Assembly (NCBI GenBank): GCA_949293405.1
Contig: CASFDI010000072.1
Location: 1-51,775 of the forward strand
Source: an uncultured bacterium
GTDB taxonomy: Bacteria > Bacillota > Clostridia > Oscillospirales > CAG-272
Reading direction: 5' to 3'
Length of the DNA: 51,775 bases
This document shows positions 1 through 7,059 of this stretch, one piece after another. The translations under genes were made by a program, and so were the position numbers. Numbering within the stretch: position 1 is the first letter of the stretch; each line of letters starts with the position of its first letter. A model generated the notes under the pieces. That model did no database searches. It was given only the letters and a program-made list of their open reading frames with translations, and had not been told where the DNA came from.

Positions 1-133
1 GCGGTGCCGGCCGGACCGGCTGATCCTGTGCGAGGGAGAGACTGCGCAGGTCACCTGCACCGATATTGCCGTGGAAATCCGCGGTCTGAAATACGGCATT
101 CTGCTGAGAACGGAGGAAGAACATGCACTTTAA
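1..133 (+). CDS. C-terminal end of an unidentified protein (5' truncated by window edge)
   Basis: An open frame enters from the left edge (first full codon at base 2) and ends at a TAA at 131-133. About 43 residues remain, ending ...KYGILLRTEEEHAL. The tail is too short to assign a family. The stop lies 11 bases inside the next gene, whose ribosome binding site GGAGGAA sits within this coding sequence, so the two are probably co-transcribed. This makes it the likely upstream member of the sugar-acid cassette. Function unknown. Confidence 0.6.
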   Translation, partial: RCRPDRLILCEGETAQVTCTDIAVEIRGLKYGILLRTEEEHAL

Positions 134-1025
134 TGTACGGGATGAAATCATTGCCCTGACGCCGAAATGGACGGGCGAGCGTTTTCCGGACGGCCGTCCC
201 CGCGTGGCCGACCGGTACCTCAAGGCCCTGCACAACCTGACGCTGGAAGAAGTATGGAAACCCATCTTTGTCCTGGGGTACGAAAACCAATTTGAAGGCA
301 GGCTGCAGGTTTTACATGACGACGGCCGGAAACTGGTCGGGCGAGCGGTGACCGCCACCTTCGCCCCCACACGCCCTGATCTGCACGAAGCCGCTTTCGC
401 GGCCGGGATGGCGGAAGGGCGGCACGGCAACTACAACCAGTGGGTGATCGATTCGTTGGTGGAGGGTGATGTGGTGGTGGCCGACATGTATGACAAAATC
501 TACAAGGGGACCTTTCTGGGGGGCAACCTGACCACTGCCATCCGCACACGGACCCGGACCGGGGGCGGGGTGATCTGGGGCGGCATCCGGGATGTGGAGC
601 AGATGAAGAAAGTGGAGGGGGTTCAGGTGTATTACCGCGGCATTGACCCCACTCCTATCCGCGATTTTGTGATGACCGGATTCAATACCCCGACCCGTAT
701 CGGAAACGCCATCGTACTGCCGGGAGATGTGGTATTCGGCGCGGGAGGGGGCGTGCTGTGTATTCCCGCGCATCTGGTGGCGCAGGTGGTGGACGGTGCG
801 GCGAAGACGCAGGTCAAGGATCTTTTCGGCTTTGAGATGATTGCGCAGAACCGGTTCACCACCGCGCAGATCGACCGGAATACCTGGACTGAACCAATGC
901 TTGATCTGCTGACCGCCTTCATCCGCGAGGATCCGCGCGGCGAGCCCTACCGTACGCTGGACTGGTCGGAGGAATACCGGCTCGCGCGCGAAGGTGACCC
1001 GAACGACACCCAGACCGCACTGTGA
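123..1025 (+). CDS. RraA-family protein (HMG/CHA-type aldolase-like)
   Basis: A 300-residue protein of the RraA / demethylmenaquinone-methyltransferase-like fold, a family that includes class II pyruvate aldolases such as HMG/CHA aldolase as well as the RNase E inhibitor RraA. The family hallmarks are visible: an AVTATF strand near residue 77, the glycine-rich GNLTTA turn near 138, and the GGIRD motif near 155 whose Arg and Asp bind substrate and metal in characterised aldolases. It is longer than minimal RraA (about 160 residues), with extra N- and C-terminal parts. ATG 123 is preceded by GGAGGAA at good spacing. The next genes encode mannonate dehydratase and an SDR oxidoreductase, so a role in sugar-acid breakdown (cleaving or recycling a 2-keto acid) is more likely than RNase control. 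The substrate cannot be read from sequence. Confidence 0.85.
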   Translation: MHFNVRDEIIALTPKWTGERFPDGRPRVADRYLKALHNLTLEEVWKPIFVLGYENQFEGRLQVLHDDGRKLVGRAVTATFAPTRPDLHEAAFAAGMAEGRHGNYNQWVIDSLVEGDVVVADMYDKIYKGTFLGGNLTTAIRTRTRTGGGVIWGGIRDVEQMKKVEGVQVYYRGIDPTPIRDFVMTGFNTPTRIGNAIVLPGDVVFGAGGGVLCIPAHLVAQVVDGAAKTQVKDLFGFEMIAQNRFTTAQIDRNTWTEPMLDLLTAFIREDPRGEPYRTLDWSEEYRLAREGDPNDTQTAL

Positions 1026-1032
1026 GGACGCC

Positions 1033-1986
1033 ATGCTGCTGACCGATTATTTTACCGACAAGGAAGACCTTACCTGGACCTATGCGCTGCAGTGCGGGGT
1101 GCGGCACGGGGTGATCCGGCTGCCCGAAGACCCTGCCTTTGATCTGAACTCATACACGCACTGGAAGGAGCTGTATGACCGGTTCCGCGCCCGGGGGATT
1201 ACTCCGGTAGTGGTTGAACCGCTGCCCAACCGGCTACACGACCACATCAAAACAGGTGACCGGCTGCGCGACGCAGCCATTGAACAGGTGAACGGCATGT
1301 TTCCCATCATGGAACGGCTGGGCATCCGGACGCTGTGCTTCAATTTCATGGCGTATGTGGGATGGACCCGCACCACGGCGGAAGAGCACGAGAGGGGCGG
1401 GGCGCTGGTCACCGCTTTTGACCTTGCAGAGTACCGCCCGGGACCGCAGCGCATCACACAGGCGCAGCTGTGGGACAACTATGCCCTTTTTCTGAAAGCA
1501 GTTGTCCCGCATGCAGAGAAACACGGCATCCGGCTGGCACTGCATCCCGATGATCCGCCGCTGCCCGCGTTGGGCGATGTGGAACGCATTCTGATATCCC
1601 CTGAAGCAGTGGAGCATGCCGTGCGGGGTATCTGCGACAGCCCTGCCCTGGGCATCACCTTCTGTCAGGCCACCTTCCGGATGATGGGGGCGGACCTTTA
1701 CACCCTGCTGCCCCGGCTTGCCGACAAGGTTTTTTTCGTACATTTCCGCAATGTGACCGGCACGGCCGGGAAATTCCGGGAAACCTTTCACGACAACGGG
1801 GACATCGACATGGCACGCATGGCGGCCCTGTATCTCCGCCACACCCCCGATGTACCCATCCGGGTGGACCATGTCCCGCGCATGGCGGCGGAACAGGCAG
1901 GCAGTGCAGGCTACACGGCACTGGGGCGCCTGTTTGCCATCGGATATCTCAAAGGACTGTTGGAAGGAGCACAAACACATGTTTGA
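1033..1986 (+). CDS. uxuA: mannonate dehydratase (UxuA family)
   Basis: A 317-residue TIM-barrel enzyme matching UxuA, which dehydrates D-mannonate to 2-keto-3-deoxy-D-gluconate in the hexuronate pathway. Recognisable motifs are HPDDPP near residue 176, the TFCQ strand near 213, the HFRN strand near 240, FHDNGDID near 255 and a conserved RVDHVPRM followed by GYTALGRLFAIGYLKGL at the C terminus. It is shorter than E. coli UxuA (about 394) because it lacks the usual N-terminal stretch. I chose ATG 1033, seven bases after the RraA-like stop, rather than an upstream start inside that gene. It overlaps the SDR gene by 8 bases. Within this cassette it probably works on glucuronate- or galacturonate-derived acids. 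Acidic sugar-acid relatives of mannonate remain possible substrates. Confidence 0.9.
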   Translation: MLLTDYFTDKEDLTWTYALQCGVRHGVIRLPEDPAFDLNSYTHWKELYDRFRARGITPVVVEPLPNRLHDHIKTGDRLRDAAIEQVNGMFPIMERLGIRTLCFNFMAYVGWTRTTAEEHERGGALVTAFDLAEYRPGPQRITQAQLWDNYALFLKAVVPHAEKHGIRLALHPDDPPLPALGDVERILISPEAVEHAVRGICDSPALGITFCQATFRMMGADLYTLLPRLADKVFFVHFRNVTGTAGKFRETFHDNGDIDMARMAALYLRHTPDVPIRVDHVPRMAAEQAGSAGYTALGRLFAIGYLKGLLEGAQTHV

Positions 1987-2707
1987 TCTGAACGGAAAAC
2001 GGGCTCTGGTAACCGGAGCCACGCAGGGCATCGGCTTCGCCGTTGCGCAGGTTCTTGCCGGGCACGGCGCACAGGTATATGTGGGCGGAGGCTCCGATCC
2101 GGAGAAATGCAGACGCGCGGCGGCGCAACTTCCGGGTGCCCGCCCCGCTTTCTGCGATCTTGCCCTGCCGGACTGTGCCGGGCGCCTGTATGCACAGACC
2201 GGAGAAATCGATATTCTGGTGCTCAATGCCAGCATCCAGATCCGCGCCCCCTGGGACAGGATCACTCCGGAACAGTTTGAGCGCCAGGTGAAAGTCAACT
2301 GGCAGGCCTCCCTTGCTCTGATCAAGGCCTATGCGCCCGGCATGCAGGCACGCGGATGGGGGCGCATTCTGACAATCGGAAGCGTACAGCAGTATAAACC
2401 CCACCCCGACATGCTGGTATACGCAGGTACCAAGGCGGCGCAGATGAGCATGGTGCAAAATCTGGCAAAGCAACTGGCTTCCTCCGGCGTCACGGTGAAC
2501 AATCTCTCCCCCGGCGTCATTGCCACCCCGCGCAACCAAGAGGCTCTCGCCGACCCGGTCTATGAAAAGCGTGTGCTCTCCGGCATTCCGGCCGGATATG
2601 CCGGACAGGCGCAGGACTGTGCGGGGGGCGCTCTGCTGCTCTGCTCGGAGGAAGGGCGCTATATCACCGGGACCGATCTGCTGATCGACGGCGGCATGCA
2701 CCTGTAA
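1979..2707 (+). CDS. SDR-family NAD(P)-dependent oxidoreductase
   Basis: A 242-residue classical short-chain dehydrogenase. The cofactor motif TGATQGIG is at residues 12-19, NAS (variant of NNAG) at 83-85, catalytic Ser135, and Tyr148-x3-Lys152 (YAGTK); the C terminus carries LLIDGG typical of the family. ATG 1979 has AAGGAG upstream and overlaps the uxuA stop by 8 bases, so translation is probably coupled. Beside uxuA, the likely job is mannonate/fructuronate interconversion (a non-homologous UxuB) or a 2-keto-3-deoxygluconate dehydrogenase-like step. This is inference from context; SDR substrate cannot be assigned from these motifs. Confidence 0.85.
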   Translation: MFDLNGKRALVTGATQGIGFAVAQVLAGHGAQVYVGGGSDPEKCRRAAAQLPGARPAFCDLALPDCAGRLYAQTGEIDILVLNASIQIRAPWDRITPEQFERQVKVNWQASLALIKAYAPGMQARGWGRILTIGSVQQYKPHPDMLVYAGTKAAQMSMVQNLAKQLASSGVTVNNLSPGVIATPRNQEALADPVYEKRVLSGIPAGYAGQAQDCAGGALLLCSEEGRYITGTDLLIDGGMHL

Positions 2708-2808
2708 GGAGCGCACCGGTATATACAGCGTATTGCCGCGCCGGGACAGAGGGGGAAAAACTCTCCCGGAGCACAAAAACATCGTACGGCAGTCACCTTA
2801 TTCATACA

Positions 2809-2990
2809 ATGGGCGCCCGGCCGGGACACAGAAAAAGTGAGCCGGCAGCCTTCCCATACCATGCACATCCGCCCGGAACACGGAAAAAGCATCCGGCGAT
2901 CATCCCACACCATGCGCACCCGTAAGGGATCCGGAAAAAGCCGTACAGAGTTCCCCCATGCAATGCGCACCCACCCGGAACACCAGAACG
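2809..2990 (+). repeat. degenerate tandem repeat, period 51-52 bp, four units
   Basis: Units begin at 2809, 2861, 2912 and 2963, giving periods of 52, 51 and 51. The shared core reads roughly ATGCGCACCCGCCCGGAACA then CGGAAAAAG, and units end in CCCATACC/CCCACACC. A weaker partial copy (CGCCGGGACAGAGGGGGAAAAA) is visible near 2737. The fourth unit decays after about 28 bases. Because 51 is a multiple of three, both strands show 17-residue periodic pseudo-peptides, but no ORF has a convincing start or codon pattern. The rest of the 2708-3125 gap shows no gene. Function unknown; it is not a CRISPR, because no constant repeat alternates with unique spacers. Confidence 0.7.
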
Positions 2991-3125
2991 GGTCTGCCGG
3001 TCAGCGCAGGCAGCGGATCACGCCCGCAACAGGTCATGCGCAGCAGTCGGGACCGGCTGTCCCGCCGATGCTTCCGCCGGCAGGTAACCGGCAATAGGTC
3101 CCCGGCGCCGGGTCTGCCCGGCAAG

Positions 3126-3154
3126 TTGACAAATCCCGCCTTTTGTGTTATGCT
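3126..3154 (+). promoter_or_regulatory. sigma-A-type promoter of pnuC
   Basis: TTGACA at 3126-3131, 17-base spacer, TATGCT at 3149-3154. Transcription would start near 3161, leaving a leader of about 65 nt that holds the hairpin at 3173-3202. Confidence 0.75.
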
Positions 3155-3172
3155 GTTGACGGAACCACGGTT

Positions 3173-3202
3173 CCCCGGCAGATCCGGTCCGATCTGCCGG
3201 GG
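3173..3202 (+). promoter_or_regulatory. 12-bp perfect hairpin in the pnuC 5' leader
   Basis: Perfect inverted repeat CCCCGGCAGATC / GATCTGCCGGGG (3173-3184 and 3191-3202) with a 6-base loop, between the promoter and the start codon. No T run follows, so it is not an obvious terminator. It could be an operator for a NAD-responsive repressor, an mRNA-stabilising stem or part of an RNA switch. I do not recognise a known NAD+ riboswitch. Confidence 0.5.
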
Positions 3203-3225
3203 ATTTCCGATATAATGAGGTGCTG

Positions 3226-3951
3226 ATGAACAATCCTTTTTCCGATCTGAGCCGGTTTGAGCGGGTCCTGTGGGTGTGCTCGCTGCTGGTGGTTGCCCTC
3301 TCCTTTGCCGCGGCCGGTCTGCTTTCGGGTGCGCCCGATCCGCTCTCCATGGCTGCTTCCCTGATCGGCGTCACGGCGCTGATTTTCGTATCCAAGGGTT
3401 ATGTGCTGGGGCAGGTGCTCACCGTGATCTTTGCACTGTTTTACGGTGCCGTTTCCTTTCACTTCCGCTATTACGGAGAGATGATCACCTACCTCGGCAT
3501 GACTGCCCCGGTGGCGCTCTGTGCCACGGTCAGCTGGATCCGTCATCCGTACCGCAAGAGCCGCGAGGTGACAGTCAGCCATGTGTCGCCGCGGCAGTCT
3601 GTACTGCTGGTATTGCTGACAGGAGCGGTGACCGCCGGGTTCTATTTTCTGCTTGCCGCGCTGGATACCGGGCGGCTGGCGGTGAGTACGGTCTCGGTTG
3701 CAACCAGTTTTCTTGCCTCCTCCCTGACCGTGCTGCGCAGTCCCTTTTACGCCTGCGCTTATGCGGCAAACGATGTGGTCCTGATCCTGCTGTGGATTTT
3801 TGCCGCCGCAGAGGACCCTGCCTACCTGCCCATGACCGCCTGCTTTTTCATGTTTCTGTGCAATGACCTGTACGGGTTTCACAACTGGCGCGTCATGCAG
3901 AAAAGACAGCGCGGGCCGATTGACAAGAGCGCCTCCGGTATGCTACAATAA
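3226..3951 (+). CDS. pnuC: PnuC-family nicotinamide riboside/mononucleotide transporter
   Basis: A 241-residue polytopic membrane protein of the PnuC family, which imports nicotinamide riboside by facilitated diffusion driven by intracellular phosphorylation, feeding NAD salvage. About seven hydrophobic helices are visible, and the C-terminal family signature NDLYGFHNW lies near residue 216, just before a basic tail. I chose ATG 3226, with AGG five bases upstream, over the GTG at 3220 two codons earlier. The gene stands alone, with its own promoter (3126-3154) and a hairpin in its leader. Related PnuT/PnuX proteins carry thiamine or riboflavin, so ligand identity is not certain. A weak hairpin without a T run (3952-3975) follows the stop. 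Confidence 0.88.
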   Translation: MNNPFSDLSRFERVLWVCSLLVVALSFAAAGLLSGAPDPLSMAASLIGVTALIFVSKGYVLGQVLTVIFALFYGAVSFHFRYYGEMITYLGMTAPVALCATVSWIRHPYRKSREVTVSHVSPRQSVLLVLLTGAVTAGFYFLLAALDTGRLAVSTVSVATSFLASSLTVLRSPFYACAYAANDVVLILLWIFAAAEDPAYLPMTACFFMFLCNDLYGFHNWRVMQKRQRGPIDKSASGMLQ

Positions 3952-3999
3952 CCGTAGCGCATTCGAATGCTGCGGGATTCCGCATAACCGGAGGACATG

Positions 4000-5811
4000 A
4001 TGGAAAATTACGAATTTTACAGACAGACCGTTTTCGAACTGCTGCACTTTGAAAAGCCCGATCTGGAGATCACCTACGAATCCTGCGAAGGTGTGTATGT
4101 CCGCTGCACCGACGCCCGTCGGGCCACCGTGGGCGGCGCGCACCCTTATATGCTCTGCAGGGCGCTTTTCCTGCTGGCAAGACACCTCAAGGCGGGTGAA
4201 ACTGACTTTGAGATCCGCCAGCAGGCGCATTTCGACGACTGCGGCGTCATGCTCGACTGCTCACGCAACGGTGTCATGACCACCGAGGCGGTCAAGCGCT
4301 ATATCCGCTTTCTGGCCGCATTGGGGCTCAATTTCCTGATGCTGTACACCGAAGATACCTACGAAATCCCGGAATACCCCTTCTTCGGATATCTGCGCGG
4401 GCGCTATACGGCGGACGAGCTGCGTGAAATCGACGACTACGCCGCGCGGTTCGGCATTGAGGTCATCCCCTGCATCCAGACGCTGGGACACCTGGAGCAG
4501 TTTTTGCAATGGCCCGAAGGGCGGGCCTTTTCGGATACACGATCCGTGCTGCTGATTGACGATGAAAAGACCTACGCGTTCATTGAAGCCGCGATCCGTA
4601 CCCTGCGCGGATGCCTGCGCACCCGCCGCATTCATATCGGTATGGACGAAGCGCACGATGTGGGGCGCGGCAGATTTCTCGATCTGCACGGATGGGAAAA
4701 CCGTTTTGATATGCTCAACCGTCACCTCGGTCGGGTGGTTGAAATCTGCAAGCGGTATGACTTCCGTCCCATGATGTGGTCGGACATGTATTTCCGTCTG
4801 GGATCTCCCGACGGACGGTACTATGTAAGTGAAGAAGTCGACTTCCCCGCCTCGGTAACCGACCGTATTGCCGATGTGGACATGGTGTACTGGGACTACT
4901 ACAGCCCCGATGTGGCACACTATGACCTGCAACTGCGCTCGCATGCGCATCTGGGCAGGCCGGTGTTGTTTGCCGGCGGGATATCGATCTGGTACGGACA
5001 GCTGCCCTGGCACGACGAAACAGTGCGCAATTCACACGCCGCCATGCAGGCCTGCCTCAAAAACGGCGTGCGATCGGTGTTTGCCACCATGTGGGGGGAC
5101 GACGGAGCGGAAACCAATGTCTTCTACTCAGTTCCCTATCTGCCCATCTATGCGGAATACTGCTACTGCGGTGCAGACGCACGCGAAGAAGACATGCGCG
5201 CCGACGCCGAGTTTCTGACCGGCGTGCCCTACCGCACCCTGGAAGCGCTGGGGTCCTATCACATGCATCTGGACGGTGCTGCGCTGCGCGGCAAACCGCT
5301 CTTCTACAATGACCCGCTCTACAACCTGCTGCCCTACACTCCCGAACAGGTCCGCCGGATGTGCGACATTCTGCGCGACGCCCGCGATGTGGTCGGCAGA
5401 ACCCGCTTCCCGGACGACGGTCTGCGCACCGGAGCCTATGCCGGGTGCGTACTGGACATCACCATCCTCAAGGGAGAGCTGTTCCTGCACCTGCGCGACG
5501 CTTACCGCGCGGGGGACCGCGCCTTCCTGACCGAAGCGGCAGAACATCTTATTCCCCGATTGATCCGGCGCTTCGGAGACCTGGCACGCATTCACCGGGA
5601 TGCATGGGCCAGCACTTACAAGAACTTCGGCTACGAGGTGATTTCGCACCGTTACGGCGGTTCGGTTAACCGTCTGAAAGACATCCGGATGATTCTGCAG
5701 GACTATCTGGCGGGTAAAACCCCCGTGATTGAAGAACTGGAAGCCGTGCAATATCCGGTATCACGCACACAGAGGGCATCCTCTTTCTTTACCCCGTCCC
5801 AGATTTACTGA
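4000..5811 (+). CDS. glycoside hydrolase family 20 beta-N-acetylhexosaminidase-like (GcnA type)
   Basis: A 603-residue enzyme with a GH20-type (beta/alpha)8 barrel. The catalytic Asp-Glu pair appears in IGMDEAHD at D216-E217, as in GcnA-type hexosaminidases that use substrate-assisted catalysis; upstream barrel strands MLDCSRN (near 84) and LMLYTEDTYEIP (near 113) fit the family. No signal peptide is seen, so it likely acts in the cytoplasm on imported oligosaccharides. I chose ATG 4000 because GGAGG at 3990-3994 is five bases away; the adjacent ATG 3997 is too close. The likely activity is release of terminal beta-linked GlcNAc/GalNAc. It heads a run of three glycosidase-like genes (with 5857-6951 and 7060-8589). 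Confidence 0.85.
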   Translation: MENYEFYRQTVFELLHFEKPDLEITYESCEGVYVRCTDARRATVGGAHPYMLCRALFLLARHLKAGETDFEIRQQAHFDDCGVMLDCSRNGVMTTEAVKRYIRFLAALGLNFLMLYTEDTYEIPEYPFFGYLRGRYTADELREIDDYAARFGIEVIPCIQTLGHLEQFLQWPEGRAFSDTRSVLLIDDEKTYAFIEAAIRTLRGCLRTRRIHIGMDEAHDVGRGRFLDLHGWENRFDMLNRHLGRVVEICKRYDFRPMMWSDMYFRLGSPDGRYYVSEEVDFPASVTDRIADVDMVYWDYYSPDVAHYDLQLRSHAHLGRPVLFAGGISIWYGQLPWHDETVRNSHAAMQACLKNGVRSVFATMWGDDGAETNVFYSVPYLPIYAEYCYCGADAREEDMRADAEFLTGVPYRTLEALGSYHMHLDGAALRGKPLFYNDPLYNLLPYTPEQVRRMCDILRDARDVVGRTRFPDDGLRTGAYAGCVLDITILKGELFLHLRDAYRAGDRAFLTEAAEHLIPRLIRRFGDLARIHRDAWASTYKNFGYEVISHRYGGSVNRLKDIRMILQDYLAGKTPVIEELEAVQYPVSRTQRASSFFTPSQIY

Positions 5812-5856
5812 GCCGGATTACGCTCTGGCAAAAATACGGAAATAAGCAGAAATAAA

Positions 5857-6951
5857 ATGAAAACAGAACTGATCACGCTCCGGGAAGGCTTCGAGCACGG
5901 AAAATCCTGCTTCACGCAGGCGCGCGTGGGCCTGACTCCCGCAGAAGCGGTACTGACCATGCAGCCGCTGGACCTGCGCGGCAGCGATGTATACGGACGG
6001 GTACACAGCAGTTACGCTGCCCGTCCGGGGTTCTCTTTCTCCACACCCCTGGAACAGCCCGACCTGCATGTAGGAGATTTTCAGACCGTGGATCTGTATC
6101 CGCAGTACCATGAACAGACCGGGGTGCTGCTGTCGACAGGGGCAGGGCTGCACTATGTGGGCGATGAGCCGCCGAAGGTGGACCGTGAGGCCCCTCTGAT
6201 GACCTGCTACACCACCTACCGGCCTGAAACACACGACTGGACGCCCGCGCGCATGCTCACCGAACCTGACGGGACTCCGGTCACGGCCATTACTGCCGGC
6301 TGCGTACAGCGTGCCGACCTTGCGGACGGCACGGTTCTTTTGCCGGTCTGCACCGGAAGCAGAAAGACCAGAATGCGGGTGCAGATCCTGCGCTGTTCCT
6401 TTGACGGCACCACCCTCACCGTCCGGGAGCGCAGTCCCGAGATTGCCGCTGAAGAAGAACCGCGGGGACTGTCCGAGCCTTCGCTCATCCGGTACGGAGA
6501 GCGGTTTTTCCTGACACTGCGCGCCGATTCCCGCGGATATGTGACCGTGAGCGAGGACGGCATGCATTTTGCCCCTCTGCGTCCCTGGTGCTGGGACACC
6601 GGCCTTGAGGTCCCCACCTACAACACCCAGCAGCACTGGCTCTCAAACACCGAGGGCCTGTTTCTGGTCTACACTCGCCGTGACGGCAAGAACGACCATG
6701 TCTTCCGCAACCGCGCCCCTCTCTACATGGCGCGCGTGGACACCGAACGGATGTGTCTGCTGCGCGACAGTGAACGGGCCCTCACGCCCGAGCGCGGCGC
6801 GCGGACCGGAAATTTCGGCGTCACGCGTGTGAGCGACCGGGAGAGTTGGGTCGTGGTTGCCGAATGGATGCAGCCGTTAGGCTGTGAACGGTACGGCAGC
6901 AACAACGCGGTCTTTCTTACCCGCGTGATTGCGGACAACGCACAGCCCTGA
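5857..6951 (+). CDS. sialidase/BNR-like beta-propeller glycosidase-family protein
   Basis: A 364-residue protein whose alternating beta-strand pattern and repeated Asp-rich turns look like a five- or six-bladed sialidase/GH43-type propeller. Phrases such as GLSEPSLIRYGERFFLTLRA and GYVTVSEDGMHF resemble BNR/exo-sialidase-like proteins of Firmicutes. There is no signal peptide. I cannot find a clear set of the catalytic Arg triad and Tyr/Glu of true GH33 sialidases, so activity is uncertain; it may act on another glycoside or be a lyase-like propeller. The start ATG 5857 has only a weak ribosome binding site (GGAAATAAG). Its place between GH20 and GH31 genes suggests a shared glycan substrate. 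Confidence 0.6.
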   Translation: MKTELITLREGFEHGKSCFTQARVGLTPAEAVLTMQPLDLRGSDVYGRVHSSYAARPGFSFSTPLEQPDLHVGDFQTVDLYPQYHEQTGVLLSTGAGLHYVGDEPPKVDREAPLMTCYTTYRPETHDWTPARMLTEPDGTPVTAITAGCVQRADLADGTVLLPVCTGSRKTRMRVQILRCSFDGTTLTVRERSPEIAAEEEPRGLSEPSLIRYGERFFLTLRADSRGYVTVSEDGMHFAPLRPWCWDTGLEVPTYNTQQHWLSNTEGLFLVYTRRDGKNDHVFRNRAPLYMARVDTERMCLLRDSERALTPERGARTGNFGVTRVSDRESWVVVAEWMQPLGCERYGSNNAVFLTRVIADNAQP

Positions 6952-7059
6952 TTCCCTCAGTTTCTCTACCTGCGGCACGCCGGTTCCGGAAATGAAACAT
7001 GTTCAGAATGATTCCGAAGGCGCCACACAGGCAACCGTATGTTCTTTCAGGAGGCTTTC

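Noticed and set aside
2659-2970. Minus-strand open frame with 17-residue periodic sequence
   Set aside because: It overlaps the SDR 3' end and the 51-bp repeats; the periodicity comes from the DNA repeat and there is no ribosome binding site or sensible protein pattern.
2809-2990. Possible CRISPR array
   Set aside because: The units are contiguous and degenerate along their whole length, with no constant repeat alternating with unique spacers, and no cas genes are present.
3126-3225. NAD+ riboswitch in the pnuC leader
   Set aside because: Only a simple hairpin is visible; I cannot identify the conserved loops of known NAD+ riboswitch classes.
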